A stretch of 45,579 nucleotides of DNA from an uncultured Streptococcus sp. (GTDB lineage: Bacteria; Bacillota; Bacilli; Lactobacillales; Streptococcaceae). Made by a program: the position numbers and the translations under genes. The stretch spans positions 1-45,579 of the forward strand of contig CAKPVT010000009.1 in the NCBI GenBank assembly GCA_934196125.1, written 5' to 3'. The notes under the pieces are model-generated. The model saw only the letters and a program-made list of their open reading frames with translations. It searched no databases and was not told the origin of the DNA. Below are positions 16,159 to 24,044 of this stretch, one piece after another (position 1 is the first letter of the stretch; every line of letters begins with the position of its first letter).

Positions 16159-17253
16159 TTATAAATCCTTTTCTAAAGAAAGAAGTTTTTCTCGATTTTC
16201 TGTAAGAGTGTTTATCTGTTCTTCTAAACCATCATGTACCCCTGTAATAACAACATTATAGTCCTGAACCTGATCTTTTAATTCTTTTAATACGCCAGAT
16301 TCGTTATCATTTTCCTTTTTAGAAAAATTTAGTAGTTGGTTAAGCGTGTTGTTATAGGTTGTATCAAATTGTTTAAAATAAACTTCTTGATCATTCTCTG
16401 CTTGATCTTCAATTCCTTGATTTCCATTTTTCACATTTATATCTGCAATTCTTTTCTGTGTGTCAAAATATTTTTGAAGAATAGGCAATTGACTCTCAAA
16501 ACCTTTGCTTGTATTATCAAGCATTGACTGCGTAGACTTTGTAAAACTATTTTGAGAATCAATCCATGCCTTATTCATAGATTGAAGGCCTTTAGCATTT
16601 GAAATTACTGAAGAATAACCTTGATTAGTGGATTGAAAAGGACCATAAACATTCTTTGAGAGATTTGTTAAAACATTTTCTTGACTTCTAATAACATCAG
16701 TCATATTATTTTGAGCTTCTGAAATATTACCTGCGACAGAAGCATAATACATTTTAACAATCTTTTGATTGAAATCGTATAGAATATCTGTAATCTTATC
16801 ATCCAATAGTTTTTGAGATAACGTGGATTGATTCTCTTGCAGTTTGTAATTCACTTTTGCTTGCATAGGATCAATATCTTGCAAAGTCAAAATATCATGT
16901 GAAAATGATTGTGGAATGTATATAACAGCATCCACTGAACTATCCGAATAAGCTCTATCTGCGACAGGACGAGAAACTACTTGCCAATTATATTTTGTAT
17001 CTCCCGATACTAAATTAACAAACTCTCTACCAAAACTGTAATCTTTCCTGTTAAAACTTGATGTTTGATCTTCATTAACAAGAGCAATTGTCGGCTTCTT
17101 GGATTGAACTTTACCTTGAGACTTTTTTTGGTTCAACAAAAGAAGCAAACCGACTAAAAACGCTAAAATAACAATAAAAATCGAACAGATAATAAACATC
17201 CATTTTTTCTGTTTAGATTTATGGTTATTAGTTAATATTTGCTTATTTTTCAT
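16159..17253 (-). CDS. EsaA-like type VII secretion protein, N-terminal fragment
   Basis: A 364-residue ORF has a basic N-terminus, one membrane helix (about 18-41) and an extracytoplasmic region opening with KKPTIALVNEDQTSSFN. The block TIALVNEDQ, then FGREFVNLVSG and DAVIYIPQSFS, is typical of the YhgE/Pip/EsaA N-terminal domain. EsaA proteins of the Firmicutes type VII secretion system are about 1000 residues long with a second set of membrane helices near the C-terminus. Here a coiled-coil-like region ends at residue 364 and everything beyond is missing. A GGAG site precedes the ATG. It is probably a non-functional remnant, though a membrane-anchored ectodomain could still be made. No other secretion gene is nearby. 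Confidence 0.75.
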   Translation of the reverse strand: MKNKQILTNNHKSKQKKWMFIICSIFIVILAFLVGLLLLLNQKKSQGKVQSKKPTIALVNEDQTSSFNRKDYSFGREFVNLVSGDTKYNWQVVSRPVADRAYSDSSVDAVIYIPQSFSHDILTLQDIDPMQAKVNYKLQENQSTLSQKLLDDKITDILYDFNQKIVKMYYASVAGNISEAQNNMTDVIRSQENVLTNLSKNVYGPFQSTNQGYSSVISNAKGLQSMNKAWIDSQNSFTKSTQSMLDNTSKGFESQLPILQKYFDTQKRIADINVKNGNQGIEDQAENDQEVYFKQFDTTYNNTLNQLLNFSKKENDNESGVLKELKDQVQDYNVVITGVHDGLEEQINTLTENREKLLSLEKDL

Positions 17254-17365
17254 ATATATTGCTCCTTGAGCTATTTTCTAAAATCAAAAGTTTTTGAATC
17301 TTTGTCTGTTTCTACTTTAAAATTCAATAAATTTTAATTTCATTAACTTTTATTATAATTGACAA

Positions 17366-18961
17366 TTAAAAATGTAAATCCCATGGAGCGAGGTTAGATA
17401 ACTTCACTTCAAATAACCCTTTCCCAGCTGCCCCATCATACGCTTGAATATTTTCAGAAACATTCACTAAAGCAGTACTAAATTTTTCTAGCTTATTTCT
17501 ATATTCTTGAGCTTCTTTTATATTATTTTGTGCTTGACTGGCATCCCATAACTTGCTTTTTTGAAAACTTTGTATCATACTTTCTACTTCAAAATATGAA
17601 AGATAGTGAGCGATACCATGTGATCCCTCAGAAACTTCACAAACTAAACCATCAATTTCGTCCTCAGTTTCTTGTTGAGCATTTCTAACCAGTGATTCAT
17701 ACTGTTGTCCAAAAGACTGGGCTTCGTCTGCAACAGCTGCGACTAACTCAGAACGAAGTTTTATTTTTTCTCCACCAGAACTAGAGGACAGTCTACTTCT
17801 TAAATTATTTATATAACTATTTCTTCTACTTGCTTTTTGTGTGTCAGAAATAATACCATTATATTGACTAGTGAAATCTTCATAAATAGACTTTGCTTGA
17901 TCATATGTTAGTTTCCCACTTGATACAGCAACTATCGCAGAGATAGCCGTAGTAGGATTCATTGTTAGTACGCCACTTATTGTAGATAGGATTGACAATA
18001 ATGAAACGCCTGCACCAGGAAGTGCTTTTGCAACTTGAGCCATCGTGTGATCTATTAATCTTGAAAGTCTAATTCCAGCTTCAAAAATTTCAGGATTGTC
18101 TTTGACAGTTGCAAGCTTTAGTGTGCCATCTGGATTAAACTGGTATTGCCCAAAGTCGTGGCTTGAACCATATTTACCTGATGTATCAAATGTTGTAGTA
18201 TAGCTAAGTGGCATTAAATAATGCACATTTCCTATCTCATTCACTCCTTTTTTATTTCTATTAAGCATAGAAACAATATCAAATGGGTTAATATAGTAAT
18301 CGATTTTTCCTTCTGCTTCTAGTTTTGCAATATTTGCTTGTGCTTGTGTCGACATTTTTTCTATACTTGACCGGGCATCTGGTCCTTGAAAAAGAACAAC
18401 CTTTCCAATTTTATCAATATCATCTGCAGGTAAATTTGCTACTCCTTGAATAGAAACCATCGTTCCAAGAGAATGCCCCGTAACATTCATTACCGCTCCT
18501 TGGGGTAACTCCTTAATTTTAGATTCCATTGCTTTTTCTGCTAACTTCGCTTGAGGAATATAAGAGTTAAATAGCGTAAAATTGGCATTATTGTTTACCC
18601 AGTCGTTCAGATTATCAATAGATATACCATCACTTCCACGAGTAACAAAATAAGTTTCTTTAGATTCCTTTACAGTAGGCTTATCTGTTACAAAATATGA
18701 GTTGTATCCAGCTTTTTTATCGGTTAGTTTCCCTGTTCTATCTGGTTGAAGATACACTTTCCCATCGTTTGGGAGATTCTTACCTCCTCGAATCGCCTGA
18801 CCTTTAAATTTCACATCATCAGAAAAATTAAAACTCTCTATATTGTTAGAATTTTCTTTTGTTGGAAAATTTAATGGACGATTAGTATAGGCACTTTCCG
18901 ACAAATTAGCAAAAATATTGTCGAAGGATTGTAAATTACTCATATATTTCATCAACTCCAT
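17366..18961 (-). CDS. TslA-like type VII-secreted lipase with C-terminal LXG-like domain
   Basis: This 531-residue protein has an N-terminal alpha/beta hydrolase domain (about 50-290). The nucleophile elbow is TGHSLGT with Ser164. Asp228 (NPFDIV) and His268 (SSHDF) are the likely rest of the triad. A hydrophobic stretch (about 313-348) is followed by a helical, polar C-terminal region (350-531). No signal peptide is visible. A hydrolase in front and a helical LXG-like module behind is the reverse domain order described for the staphylococcal T7SS lipase TslA. It overlaps the upstream lipoprotein ORF by 26 bases. Starts at residues 1, 4 and 7 are all possible; MSNLQ at 18943, with GGAG twelve bases upstream, may be the real one. 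Antibacterial toxin is the inferred role. Confidence 0.75.
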   Translation of the reverse strand: MELMKYMSNLQSFDNIFANLSESAYTNRPLNFPTKENSNNIESFNFSDDVKFKGQAIRGGKNLPNDGKVYLQPDRTGKLTDKKAGYNSYFVTDKPTVKESKETYFVTRGSDGISIDNLNDWVNNNANFTLFNSYIPQAKLAEKAMESKIKELPQGAVMNVTGHSLGTMVSIQGVANLPADDIDKIGKVVLFQGPDARSSIEKMSTQAQANIAKLEAEGKIDYYINPFDIVSMLNRNKKGVNEIGNVHYLMPLSYTTTFDTSGKYGSSHDFGQYQFNPDGTLKLATVKDNPEIFEAGIRLSRLIDHTMAQVAKALPGAGVSLLSILSTISGVLTMNPTTAISAIVAVSSGKLTYDQAKSIYEDFTSQYNGIISDTQKASRRNSYINNLRSRLSSSSGGEKIKLRSELVAAVADEAQSFGQQYESLVRNAQQETEDEIDGLVCEVSEGSHGIAHYLSYFEVESMIQSFQKSKLWDASQAQNNIKEAQEYRNKLEKFSTALVNVSENIQAYDGAAGKGLFEVKLSNLAPWDLHF

Positions 18962-19346
18962 TCTTTAAAACTCGAAATGGTTGCATTATTCCTATTTCTT
19001 TCATAATTGGCATTTGTTCTTTAGTAATACCAAAAGACAACATAAAACTTGAATTTTGTAATTCATTAAACTTACCAGACATTGTCATGACTTTTTCTCC
19101 ACCTTGAGGTAAGCCATTCCCTATAGTTCCTACTTCAACTGAGTTCCAGTCATATTGAACACTTTCAATCTTATTGTTTTGAGATTTAATGTATTCTGTC
19201 ATCTCCTTTTCATGTGCTTTTAAAAACGTAATCTGACTTTCCTTTGTTGCAACTTCTGATTTATTTTCCATATGACACCCTCCTAAGATTATAAGAACTA
19301 ATAGACTTAACAAGCCTGTAAAAATAAGTTTTAGTTGTCTTTTCAT
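18936..19346 (-). CDS. Lipoprotein, candidate immunity protein for the lipase
   Basis: Internal start at the ATG at 19344-19346 gives 136 residues: MKRQLKLIF, a hydrophobic core and the lipobox ILGGC with Cys24, then a soluble domain of about 110 residues (KAHEKEMTEYIKSQ, SVQYDWNSVEVG). AAAGGT lies nine bases before this ATG, so it can be translated on its own. A lipoprotein beside a T7SS lipase matches the TslA/TilA arrangement, in which the lipoprotein neutralises lipase outside the membrane. The function is inferred from context. The ORF overlaps the start of the TslA-like gene. Confidence 0.65.
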   Translation of the reverse strand: MKRQLKLIFTGLLSLLVLIILGGCHMENKSEVATKESQITFLKAHEKEMTEYIKSQNNKIESVQYDWNSVEVGTIGNGLPQGGEKVMTMSGKFNELQNSSFMLSFGITKEQMPIMKEIGIMQPFRVLKNGVDEIYE

Positions 19347-20105
19347 TGGTTTTCTACCTTTAGCATCTTTTAACGAGCCATCTTTTGCAAATTCATATGA
19401 CTCAAGAAAATGTCCAGAAAGTAATGTACCATCTCCAAAATCTCCAGCAAAGATGGCTGTTCCATAATCGGAAGCATTGGTCCAAGACGAAATTTGGTCG
19501 CCCTTATGCATGAAGTTCAGAATAAACTCTTTACCTTCCCCATTAATCCACGCTTTTTCTGCTTCTGTTAACTGTTTACCTACACCAGCAGTCGAGAACG
19601 TGACCGCTGGAATGTGGTTTGCGGCAGCCACTTCTTGAGCTAAGGCACCACCTAATGAATGTCCTGTAACAGCTTCGATATTATCGCTCCCATATATCTT
19701 CACCATTTCATCATAGAACTGCAAAGCACTAGTAAATTGAGAATCTAACGTACCATCTTTTTCAAAACCTAAGACCACATTTGATAAATCCGCGCTTAAA
19801 TCATTCAAATGCCAATCAGTTGCATTTGTTCCTGCAAAAGCTATAATAATATGATTATAGTCGGGAATACCATCCACTCCAACTGGCGCTACTGCCATAC
19901 CTTGAAAGCCATTTTTCTCATACCCTTGACTATTATACTTATCGTTTGTATCAACAGTATTCAGAATTTCGTATTGTTGACTTGATTTATCATCAGGATC
20001 AACATAAAATTTATTTCCAGTTCTGAGAGCATCAGATCCTTCTTTAACCCTATCTGTATCATAAACCGTTGAATCAATAACCGAATACTCCTTAGGCGTT
20101 GTCAT
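18936..20105 (-). CDS. In-frame fusion: T7SS-type lipase domain plus lipoprotein
   Basis: A 389-residue ORF joins two unlike parts. Residues 1-253 form a lipase domain like that of the neighbouring TslA-like gene, with GHSLGG (Ser150), Asp203 (HKGDQIS) and His232 (SGHFLES), so the triad is intact. The C-terminal LXG-like half is absent. At residue 254 a Met starts what is plainly a lipoprotein (listed separately), with its own ribosome binding site. I infer that a deletion fused the 3' end of a truncated lipase to a downstream immunity gene. The ORF starts with an ATGA overlap to the upstream 126-codon gene, so the group is translationally coupled. Whether a fused protein or two products are made is open. 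Confidence 0.7.
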   Translation of the reverse strand: MTTPKEYSVIDSTVYDTDRVKEGSDALRTGNKFYVDPDDKSSQQYEILNTVDTNDKYNSQGYEKNGFQGMAVAPVGVDGIPDYNHIIIAFAGTNATDWHLNDLSADLSNVVLGFEKDGTLDSQFTSALQFYDEMVKIYGSDNIEAVTGHSLGGALAQEVAAANHIPAVTFSTAGVGKQLTEAEKAWINGEGKEFILNFMHKGDQISSWTNASDYGTAIFAGDFGDGTLLSGHFLESYEFAKDGSLKDAKGRKPMKRQLKLIFTGLLSLLVLIILGGCHMENKSEVATKESQITFLKAHEKEMTEYIKSQNNKIESVQYDWNSVEVGTIGNGLPQGGEKVMTMSGKFNELQNSSFMLSFGITKEQMPIMKEIGIMQPFRVLKNGVDEIYE

Positions 20106-20482
20106 TTTATAATTTCCTCTTTCCCATTGCTATAAATTACTTTAATTGGTGTAAGAGTAGGTACATTCTTATTCGGTCCTGGTAAGGGATCCCCTCCACC
20201 TATACCTTTTTTTACAAGAATTTCTTTATATGATTTACCATCAATAATGACCCTTGCACCTACTGACCACACACCAGCACCAGAGTAAGCCCCTGGTTGA
20301 TTAAACTTAATTTCTTCAATACCTGGCTGTATCTTTTTAAAAGCTATTGCTGCTATTCTTTGATTTTCTATATTTTCATTTTCTTTGTTACTCATATAAA
20401 TTTTCCCTCCAACGCTTAAAATTAAAGCAATTATCACAACAGATAATAGTCCAAGTACTGGTTCTTTTTTTCTCTTTTTCAT
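20102..20482 (-). CDS. Small membrane-anchored protein, possible immunity factor
   Basis: I do not recognise this 126-residue protein with certainty. It has a basic start (MKKRKKEP), one membrane helix (about 9-30) and an extracytoplasmic domain containing FKKIQPGIEEIKFNQPGAYS and WSVGARVIIDGKSY. Its architecture resembles the small anchored DUF1310/DUF1433-type proteins found near secreted-toxin genes in Firmicutes. It overlaps the lipase-lipoprotein ORF by four bases (ATGA) and lies 15 bases after the LysR fragment. A role in lipase immunity or as a partner is only inferred. Confidence 0.5.
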   Translation of the reverse strand: MKKRKKEPVLGLLSVVIIALILSVGGKIYMSNKENENIENQRIAAIAFKKIQPGIEEIKFNQPGAYSGAGVWSVGARVIIDGKSYKEILVKKGIGGGDPLPGPNKNVPTLTPIKVIYSNGKEEIIK

Positions 20483-20497
20483 CTTCCTTGCTTTCTC

Positions 20498-20872
20498 TTA
20501 TTTTTTAAATTTATAAAAAGGATCGCGTTTCAATATCTCTTTCTCGTCTTCAACCTTTGGTGGCTTAACTTCTATTTTTATTGAACCGATTGTTAAGCTT
20601 TGCTCTTCAGCATCCTTGAGATTAATAAGCGCCGTATTACATTGGTACCGGACATCAATTAGCTGTTGAGTGTATTTGAGAAATACTTTTCCTACTTCAT
20701 TGAGTTTAACTTGACGTGTCGTTCGGTCAAATAGAGTTGTTCCAAGTTCAGCTTCCAAAGATTTTATATGTTTTGACAAGCTAGATTGCGAAATGAATAA
20801 ATTCTCCGCTGCTTCTAGATAATTTTCTGTCTTTGTTAAGGCAATAAATTCTTTCACCTGATTCAGTTCCAT
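20498..20872 (-). CDS. LysR-family regulator fragment with foreign tail
   Basis: Residues 1 to about 97 are a LysR winged helix and start of the linker: MELNQVKEFIALTKTENYLE, then AAENLFISQSSLSKHIKSLE and LFDRTTRQVKLNEVG. A full LysR has about 290 residues. Here the effector-binding domain is missing, and after about TIGSI the frame continues as an unrelated lysine/glutamate-rich tail ending DPFYKFKK. I infer a recombination join near 20580 that marks the upstream edge of the island. The fragment could still bind DNA, and its own extended -10 (TGCTACAAT) may now drive the island genes. It is probably not a working regulator. Confidence 0.7.
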   Translation of the reverse strand: MELNQVKEFIALTKTENYLEAAENLFISQSSLSKHIKSLEAELGTTLFDRTTRQVKLNEVGKVFLKYTQQLIDVRYQCNTALINLKDAEEQSLTIGSIKIEVKPPKVEDEKEILKRDPFYKFKK

Positions 20873-20945
20873 AGCGTTACTTCTTGAAATAAGTCCTTTA
20901 TTGTAGCATCACAAAAATCACAAAACTTTTCTAATGATTATTTTT

Positions 20946-22238
20946 TTAATTAGGTTGTGTCAATTGCTTCATATATTTTTTGTAAAGGGAATATAGGAAA
21001 AGCCAACGGAAAATATTATCCGCCAATGTTGACAGCCAAACACCTGTCAAACCAAGGTTTAGGCCAACTCCCAACACGTACCCTGAAATAATTCGAATGA
21101 CCCACATTCCAAATGTTGTGGCGTAAAATGGAAGTTTTGCATTGCCCAAACCTTGCCATGCTGCTGTATAAATAAGTGTTCCTGCTGTCGCTGGACCGCC
21201 AACAAAAGAATAAAACAACACAACAAGGCTAGCTGTTAGCGCTGTTTGATTGGTCGTGAAAAGATAAGTCAAATGACTACCAAATACGTAAACCAAAGCA
21301 CCGACACAAAGCATCATAATCGTCGAAATCAAATACGAATCACGTACCAGCTGTTTTATATCTTTGGTATTTTTTTGTCCAAGGCTATGTGCTACAAGAA
21401 TAACGGTTGCTGTCGCAACACCCATTCCTGGCATGTAATTAAACTGCGTCAAGGTTTCCCCAATGGCATTTCCTGCAACGACTTCCGTACCAAATTTGAC
21501 AATAATCGCAACGATAACCACATCACCAGCACGCATCATTAGACGTTCACCAGCCGCAGGCAAGGCTATTTTCAACAAATCACTATCCAAATGCCATTTT
21601 ATCGTTTTTAAAATATTGCCCATCGGCAATTGGCTTGCTAACAACAACGTACCGATAAAACGTGACAAGACCGTTGAGCAAGCAACACCAGCAATACCCC
21701 AGCGAAAAACAAAAACAGATACCGCAGAAAAAATCGCATTTAAAACATTGCTCAATAGACTAACATACATTGGTAACTGTGGTTTGCCTAAAGCACGCAA
21801 AAACGCGCTTAGCGTTGTCATCAAACCAAGACTAACAATCAAACCACCAACAATCGCCAAATACAGACCACCTGCTTGTGTGACTATTGTTTCTGTTCCT
21901 AGCCAATGAAGAATTGTTTTTCCAAAAAGCAAGGAAAAAAGCCCTAGAACTAAACTAAGACCTAGTGTTACCCAAATCGCCTCAGACTGATATTGCACCG
22001 TCTTTTCATTATTTTTTTCACCACGACTTTTAGCTACCAGACTTGAAACCGCAGCTCCGAGAGCAATGAAAATAGCTTGATAAATTGTAATAATATTATT
22101 AGCAACAGAGACACCTGAAACAGCAATCAAACCAACCTGAGCAACAAGGTAGTTGTCAACCACCCCCATCAGCATCTGCAGCCAATTTTCCATCATAGCA
22201 GGAAAAGCCAAGTGAATAATTTTCTTTGTTTGTTTCAT
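20946..22238 (-). CDS. MATE family multidrug/cation efflux transporter
   Basis: This 430-residue membrane protein has about twelve hydrophobic helices in two halves. It begins MKQTKKIIHLAFPAMMENWL and contains GVVDNYLVAQVG, the first-helix signature of MATE antiporters that export drugs or metabolites using a sodium or proton gradient. It follows the thrC terminator and precedes the LysR fragment by 73 bases. An ancestral LysR gene may have had a regulatory link to it, but this cannot be told from sequence. The substrate is unknown. Confidence 0.9.
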   Translation of the reverse strand: MKQTKKIIHLAFPAMMENWLQMLMGVVDNYLVAQVGLIAVSGVSVANNIITIYQAIFIALGAAVSSLVAKSRGEKNNEKTVQYQSEAIWVTLGLSLVLGLFSLLFGKTILHWLGTETIVTQAGGLYLAIVGGLIVSLGLMTTLSAFLRALGKPQLPMYVSLLSNVLNAIFSAVSVFVFRWGIAGVACSTVLSRFIGTLLLASQLPMGNILKTIKWHLDSDLLKIALPAAGERLMMRAGDVVIVAIIVKFGTEVVAGNAIGETLTQFNYMPGMGVATATVILVAHSLGQKNTKDIKQLVRDSYLISTIMMLCVGALVYVFGSHLTYLFTTNQTALTASLVVLFYSFVGGPATAGTLIYTAAWQGLGNAKLPFYATTFGMWVIRIISGYVLGVGLNLGLTGVWLSTLADNIFRWLFLYSLYKKYMKQLTQPN

Positions 22239-22260
22239 ACCCTTATCGTAACAGAAAGAA

Positions 22261-22283
22261 AAGCTGAGAACCAGCCGCAGCTT
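22261..22283 (-). terminator. Terminator after thrC
   Basis: AAGCTG pairs with CAGCTT around an eleven-base loop. On the minus strand the stem is followed by TTCTTTC. It lies 15 bases after the thrC stop and upstream of the MATE gene. Confidence 0.6.
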
Positions 22284-22297
22284 CTACTTTTATAAAT

Positions 22298-23782
22298 TTA
22301 AAATCCTAAATAATGTTCAACTGCTTTTTGCATATCACCTGTTGCCACAACCGTTTTGTGACGAACCTCAGCTGTTTCAAGTCCATTGACAGCTTTTGGA
22401 ATGGCAACACCTGATAAATTTTCAAGTTCCTTAACAGCAACAAAATCATCTGCAGGTGCTTGTCCACTAACAGCTTCAACTGCCACACGTGGGAATTTAT
22501 ATGGACTTGCTGTTGAAGCAATCACAGTTGGTGTTTTATCACCTGCGCGCTCTGCGTATTTTTGATAAACAGCTGACGCAACTGCCGTATGTGGGTCCTC
22601 AATGTAATCAGATGCTTCATAGACACGTTTGATTTCAGCAGACGTTTCAACTTCTGTTGCATAGCCTGCTTCAAATAAATCAAGAATCGATTGGTCAACA
22701 TCAGGAAGTGTGTATTCGCCCTCTGAAACCAATTGTTCCATCAATGCTTTCGTCTTAGCAGCATCATTTCCCAACAAATGGAAAATCAAACGCTCTAAGT
22801 TAGATGATGCCAAGATATCCATTGAAGGACTTGTTGTGACTTTAAACTCACGTTTTTTATCATAAGTCCCTGTTGTGAAGAAGTCTGTTAAAACTTTGTT
22901 TTCATTTGAAGCACAGATTAATTTACCAACTGGGACACCGATTTGACTTGCGTAGTAAGCTGCTAGAATGTTACCAAAGTTTCCTGTTGGAACTGTAAAG
23001 TTTACTTTGTCGCCTGCTTTAATATGACCAGCTTTAACAAGTTGTGCATAAGCATAAACATAATAAACAACTTGTGGTACCAAACGCCCAACATTCATTG
23101 AGTTCGCTGATGAAAATTGTGTCTTGTGCGCAAGCAATTTTTCACGCAAATCAACGTCGTTAAACATACGTTTTACATCTGTTTGCGCATCATCAAAGTT
23201 GCCAGTAATGGCTACAACGTGTGTGTTATTACCAGTTTGTGTTGTCATCTGAAGTTCTTGAATTTTGCTGACACCGTCTTTTGGATAGAAAACAATGATT
23301 TCTGTTCCTGGGACATCTGCAAAACCAGCCATTGCAGCTTTACCAGTATCACCTGATGTCGCTGTCAAAATCACGATTTTGTTATCAACACCTTGTTTTT
23401 TAGCTGACGTTGTCAAAAGGTAGGGCAAGATTGACAATGCCATGTCTTTAAACGCAATAGTTGACCCATGGAAAAGTTCAAGATTATATTGGTCACCTAA
23501 TTTAACCAGCGGTGCGATTTCTGGTGTATCAAATTTAGCATCGTAAGCAGAATCAATACAGTAAGCCAACTCTTCTTCTGTGAAATCGTCTAAAAATGCA
23601 GACAATACAAGCTTAGCCACTTCTTGGTAAGAAGCGTCTTTTAAAGTTTCAAAATCCAATGCCACTTCTGGAAGTGAGACAGGGGTAAACAAACCACCGT
23701 CAGTTGCCAATCCTTGTAAGATAGCTTGACTAGCAGTTACTTTGTTATTTTCATCACGAGTTGATTGGTAAATTAACGCCAT
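22298..23782 (-). CDS. thrC: Threonine synthase
   Basis: This PLP enzyme converts O-phosphohomoserine to threonine in the cytoplasm. It has 494 residues, the long form. It begins MALIYQSTRDENNKVTASQA. The PLP lysine is about Lys112 in HGSTIAFKDMALSIL, and the phosphate-binding segment is TATSGDTGKAAMAGF. I start at the ATG at 23780-23782, because AGGA lies seven bases upstream; the adjacent GTG at 23785 is less likely. An extended -10 (TGGTAAAAT) lies about 45 bases upstream. No hom or thrB is adjacent. Confidence 0.95.
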   Translation of the reverse strand: MALIYQSTRDENNKVTASQAILQGLATDGGLFTPVSLPEVALDFETLKDASYQEVAKLVLSAFLDDFTEEELAYCIDSAYDAKFDTPEIAPLVKLGDQYNLELFHGSTIAFKDMALSILPYLLTTSAKKQGVDNKIVILTATSGDTGKAAMAGFADVPGTEIIVFYPKDGVSKIQELQMTTQTGNNTHVVAITGNFDDAQTDVKRMFNDVDLREKLLAHKTQFSSANSMNVGRLVPQVVYYVYAYAQLVKAGHIKAGDKVNFTVPTGNFGNILAAYYASQIGVPVGKLICASNENKVLTDFFTTGTYDKKREFKVTTSPSMDILASSNLERLIFHLLGNDAAKTKALMEQLVSEGEYTLPDVDQSILDLFEAGYATEVETSAEIKRVYEASDYIEDPHTAVASAVYQKYAERAGDKTPTVIASTASPYKFPRVAVEAVSGQAPADDFVAVKELENLSGVAIPKAVNGLETAEVRHKTVVATGDMQKAVEHYLGF

Positions 23783-23863
23783 CACAAATTCCTCATATAT
23801 AGTAGTCTTTTGTCTATTTTACCATAATTATCAGAAAATTTATACAAATTTATGACAATTATC

Positions 23864-23887
23864 AAAAAAAGCACCCGTACAGGTGCT
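23864..23887 (-). terminator. Terminator of the short transcript upstream of thrC
   Basis: AGCACC pairs with GGTGCT around a six-base loop, and the minus-strand stem is followed by seven T residues. This is a textbook intrinsic terminator. It closes the 25-codon ORF at 23896-23973 and isolates it from thrC. Confidence 0.85.
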
Positions 23888-23895
23888 TTAATTTC

Positions 23896-23973
23896 CTATT
23901 TTCCCCAACGTGAATCAACACTAGCAATAGAAATCCAGACGCTCGCCAAGACGTCGTAGAATAAATCAGCCAC
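23896..23973 (-). CDS. Predicted 25-residue peptide, unknown function
   Basis: A GTG-initiated ORF of 25 codons encodes MADLFYDVLASVWISIASV plus a DSRWGK tail. It is a mostly hydrophobic helix with a charged C-terminus. It has an AAAGGAG ribosome binding site about eleven bases upstream, a near-perfect promoter (TTTACA, 17 bases, TATAAT) 35-70 bases upstream of the start, and a strong terminator just after the stop. The full transcript would be about 140-150 bases. Size and hydrophobicity recall type I toxins, but the Fst-type PxxxG motif is absent and no antisense promoter is evident. It may instead be a small RNA with a fortuitous ORF. Confidence 0.5.
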   Translation of the reverse strand: MADLFYDVLASVWISIASVDSRWGK

Positions 23974-24015
23974 CTTTTTTCTTTCTCCTTTCTTCTCACG
24001 TTCTATGTCACCTGT

Positions 24016-24044
24016 ATTATAACGCTTCAAACCTATACTGTAAA
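24016..24044 (-). promoter_or_regulatory. Strong promoter of the 25-codon transcript
   Basis: TTTACA (24039-24044) and TATAAT (24016-24021) are separated by exactly 17 bases on the minus strand. It is one of the closest matches to consensus in the window, yet it drives only a transcript of about 145 bases. Confidence 0.8.

Noticed and set aside
16159..20482. A complete type VII secretion locus
   Set aside because: No esxA, essA, esaB, essB or essC sequence is present, and EsaA is only an N-terminal fragment.
21463..21909. 148-codon plus-strand ORF opposite the MATE gene
   Set aside because: It lies wholly inside a well-supported membrane transporter gene, has no plausible start site, and its composition is that of an antisense shadow.
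23896..23973. Fst/Ldr-type type I toxin
   Set aside because: Size and hydrophobicity fit, but the conserved Pro-Gly core of Fst peptides is missing and I found no convincing antisense promoter, so I only call it an unknown peptide.
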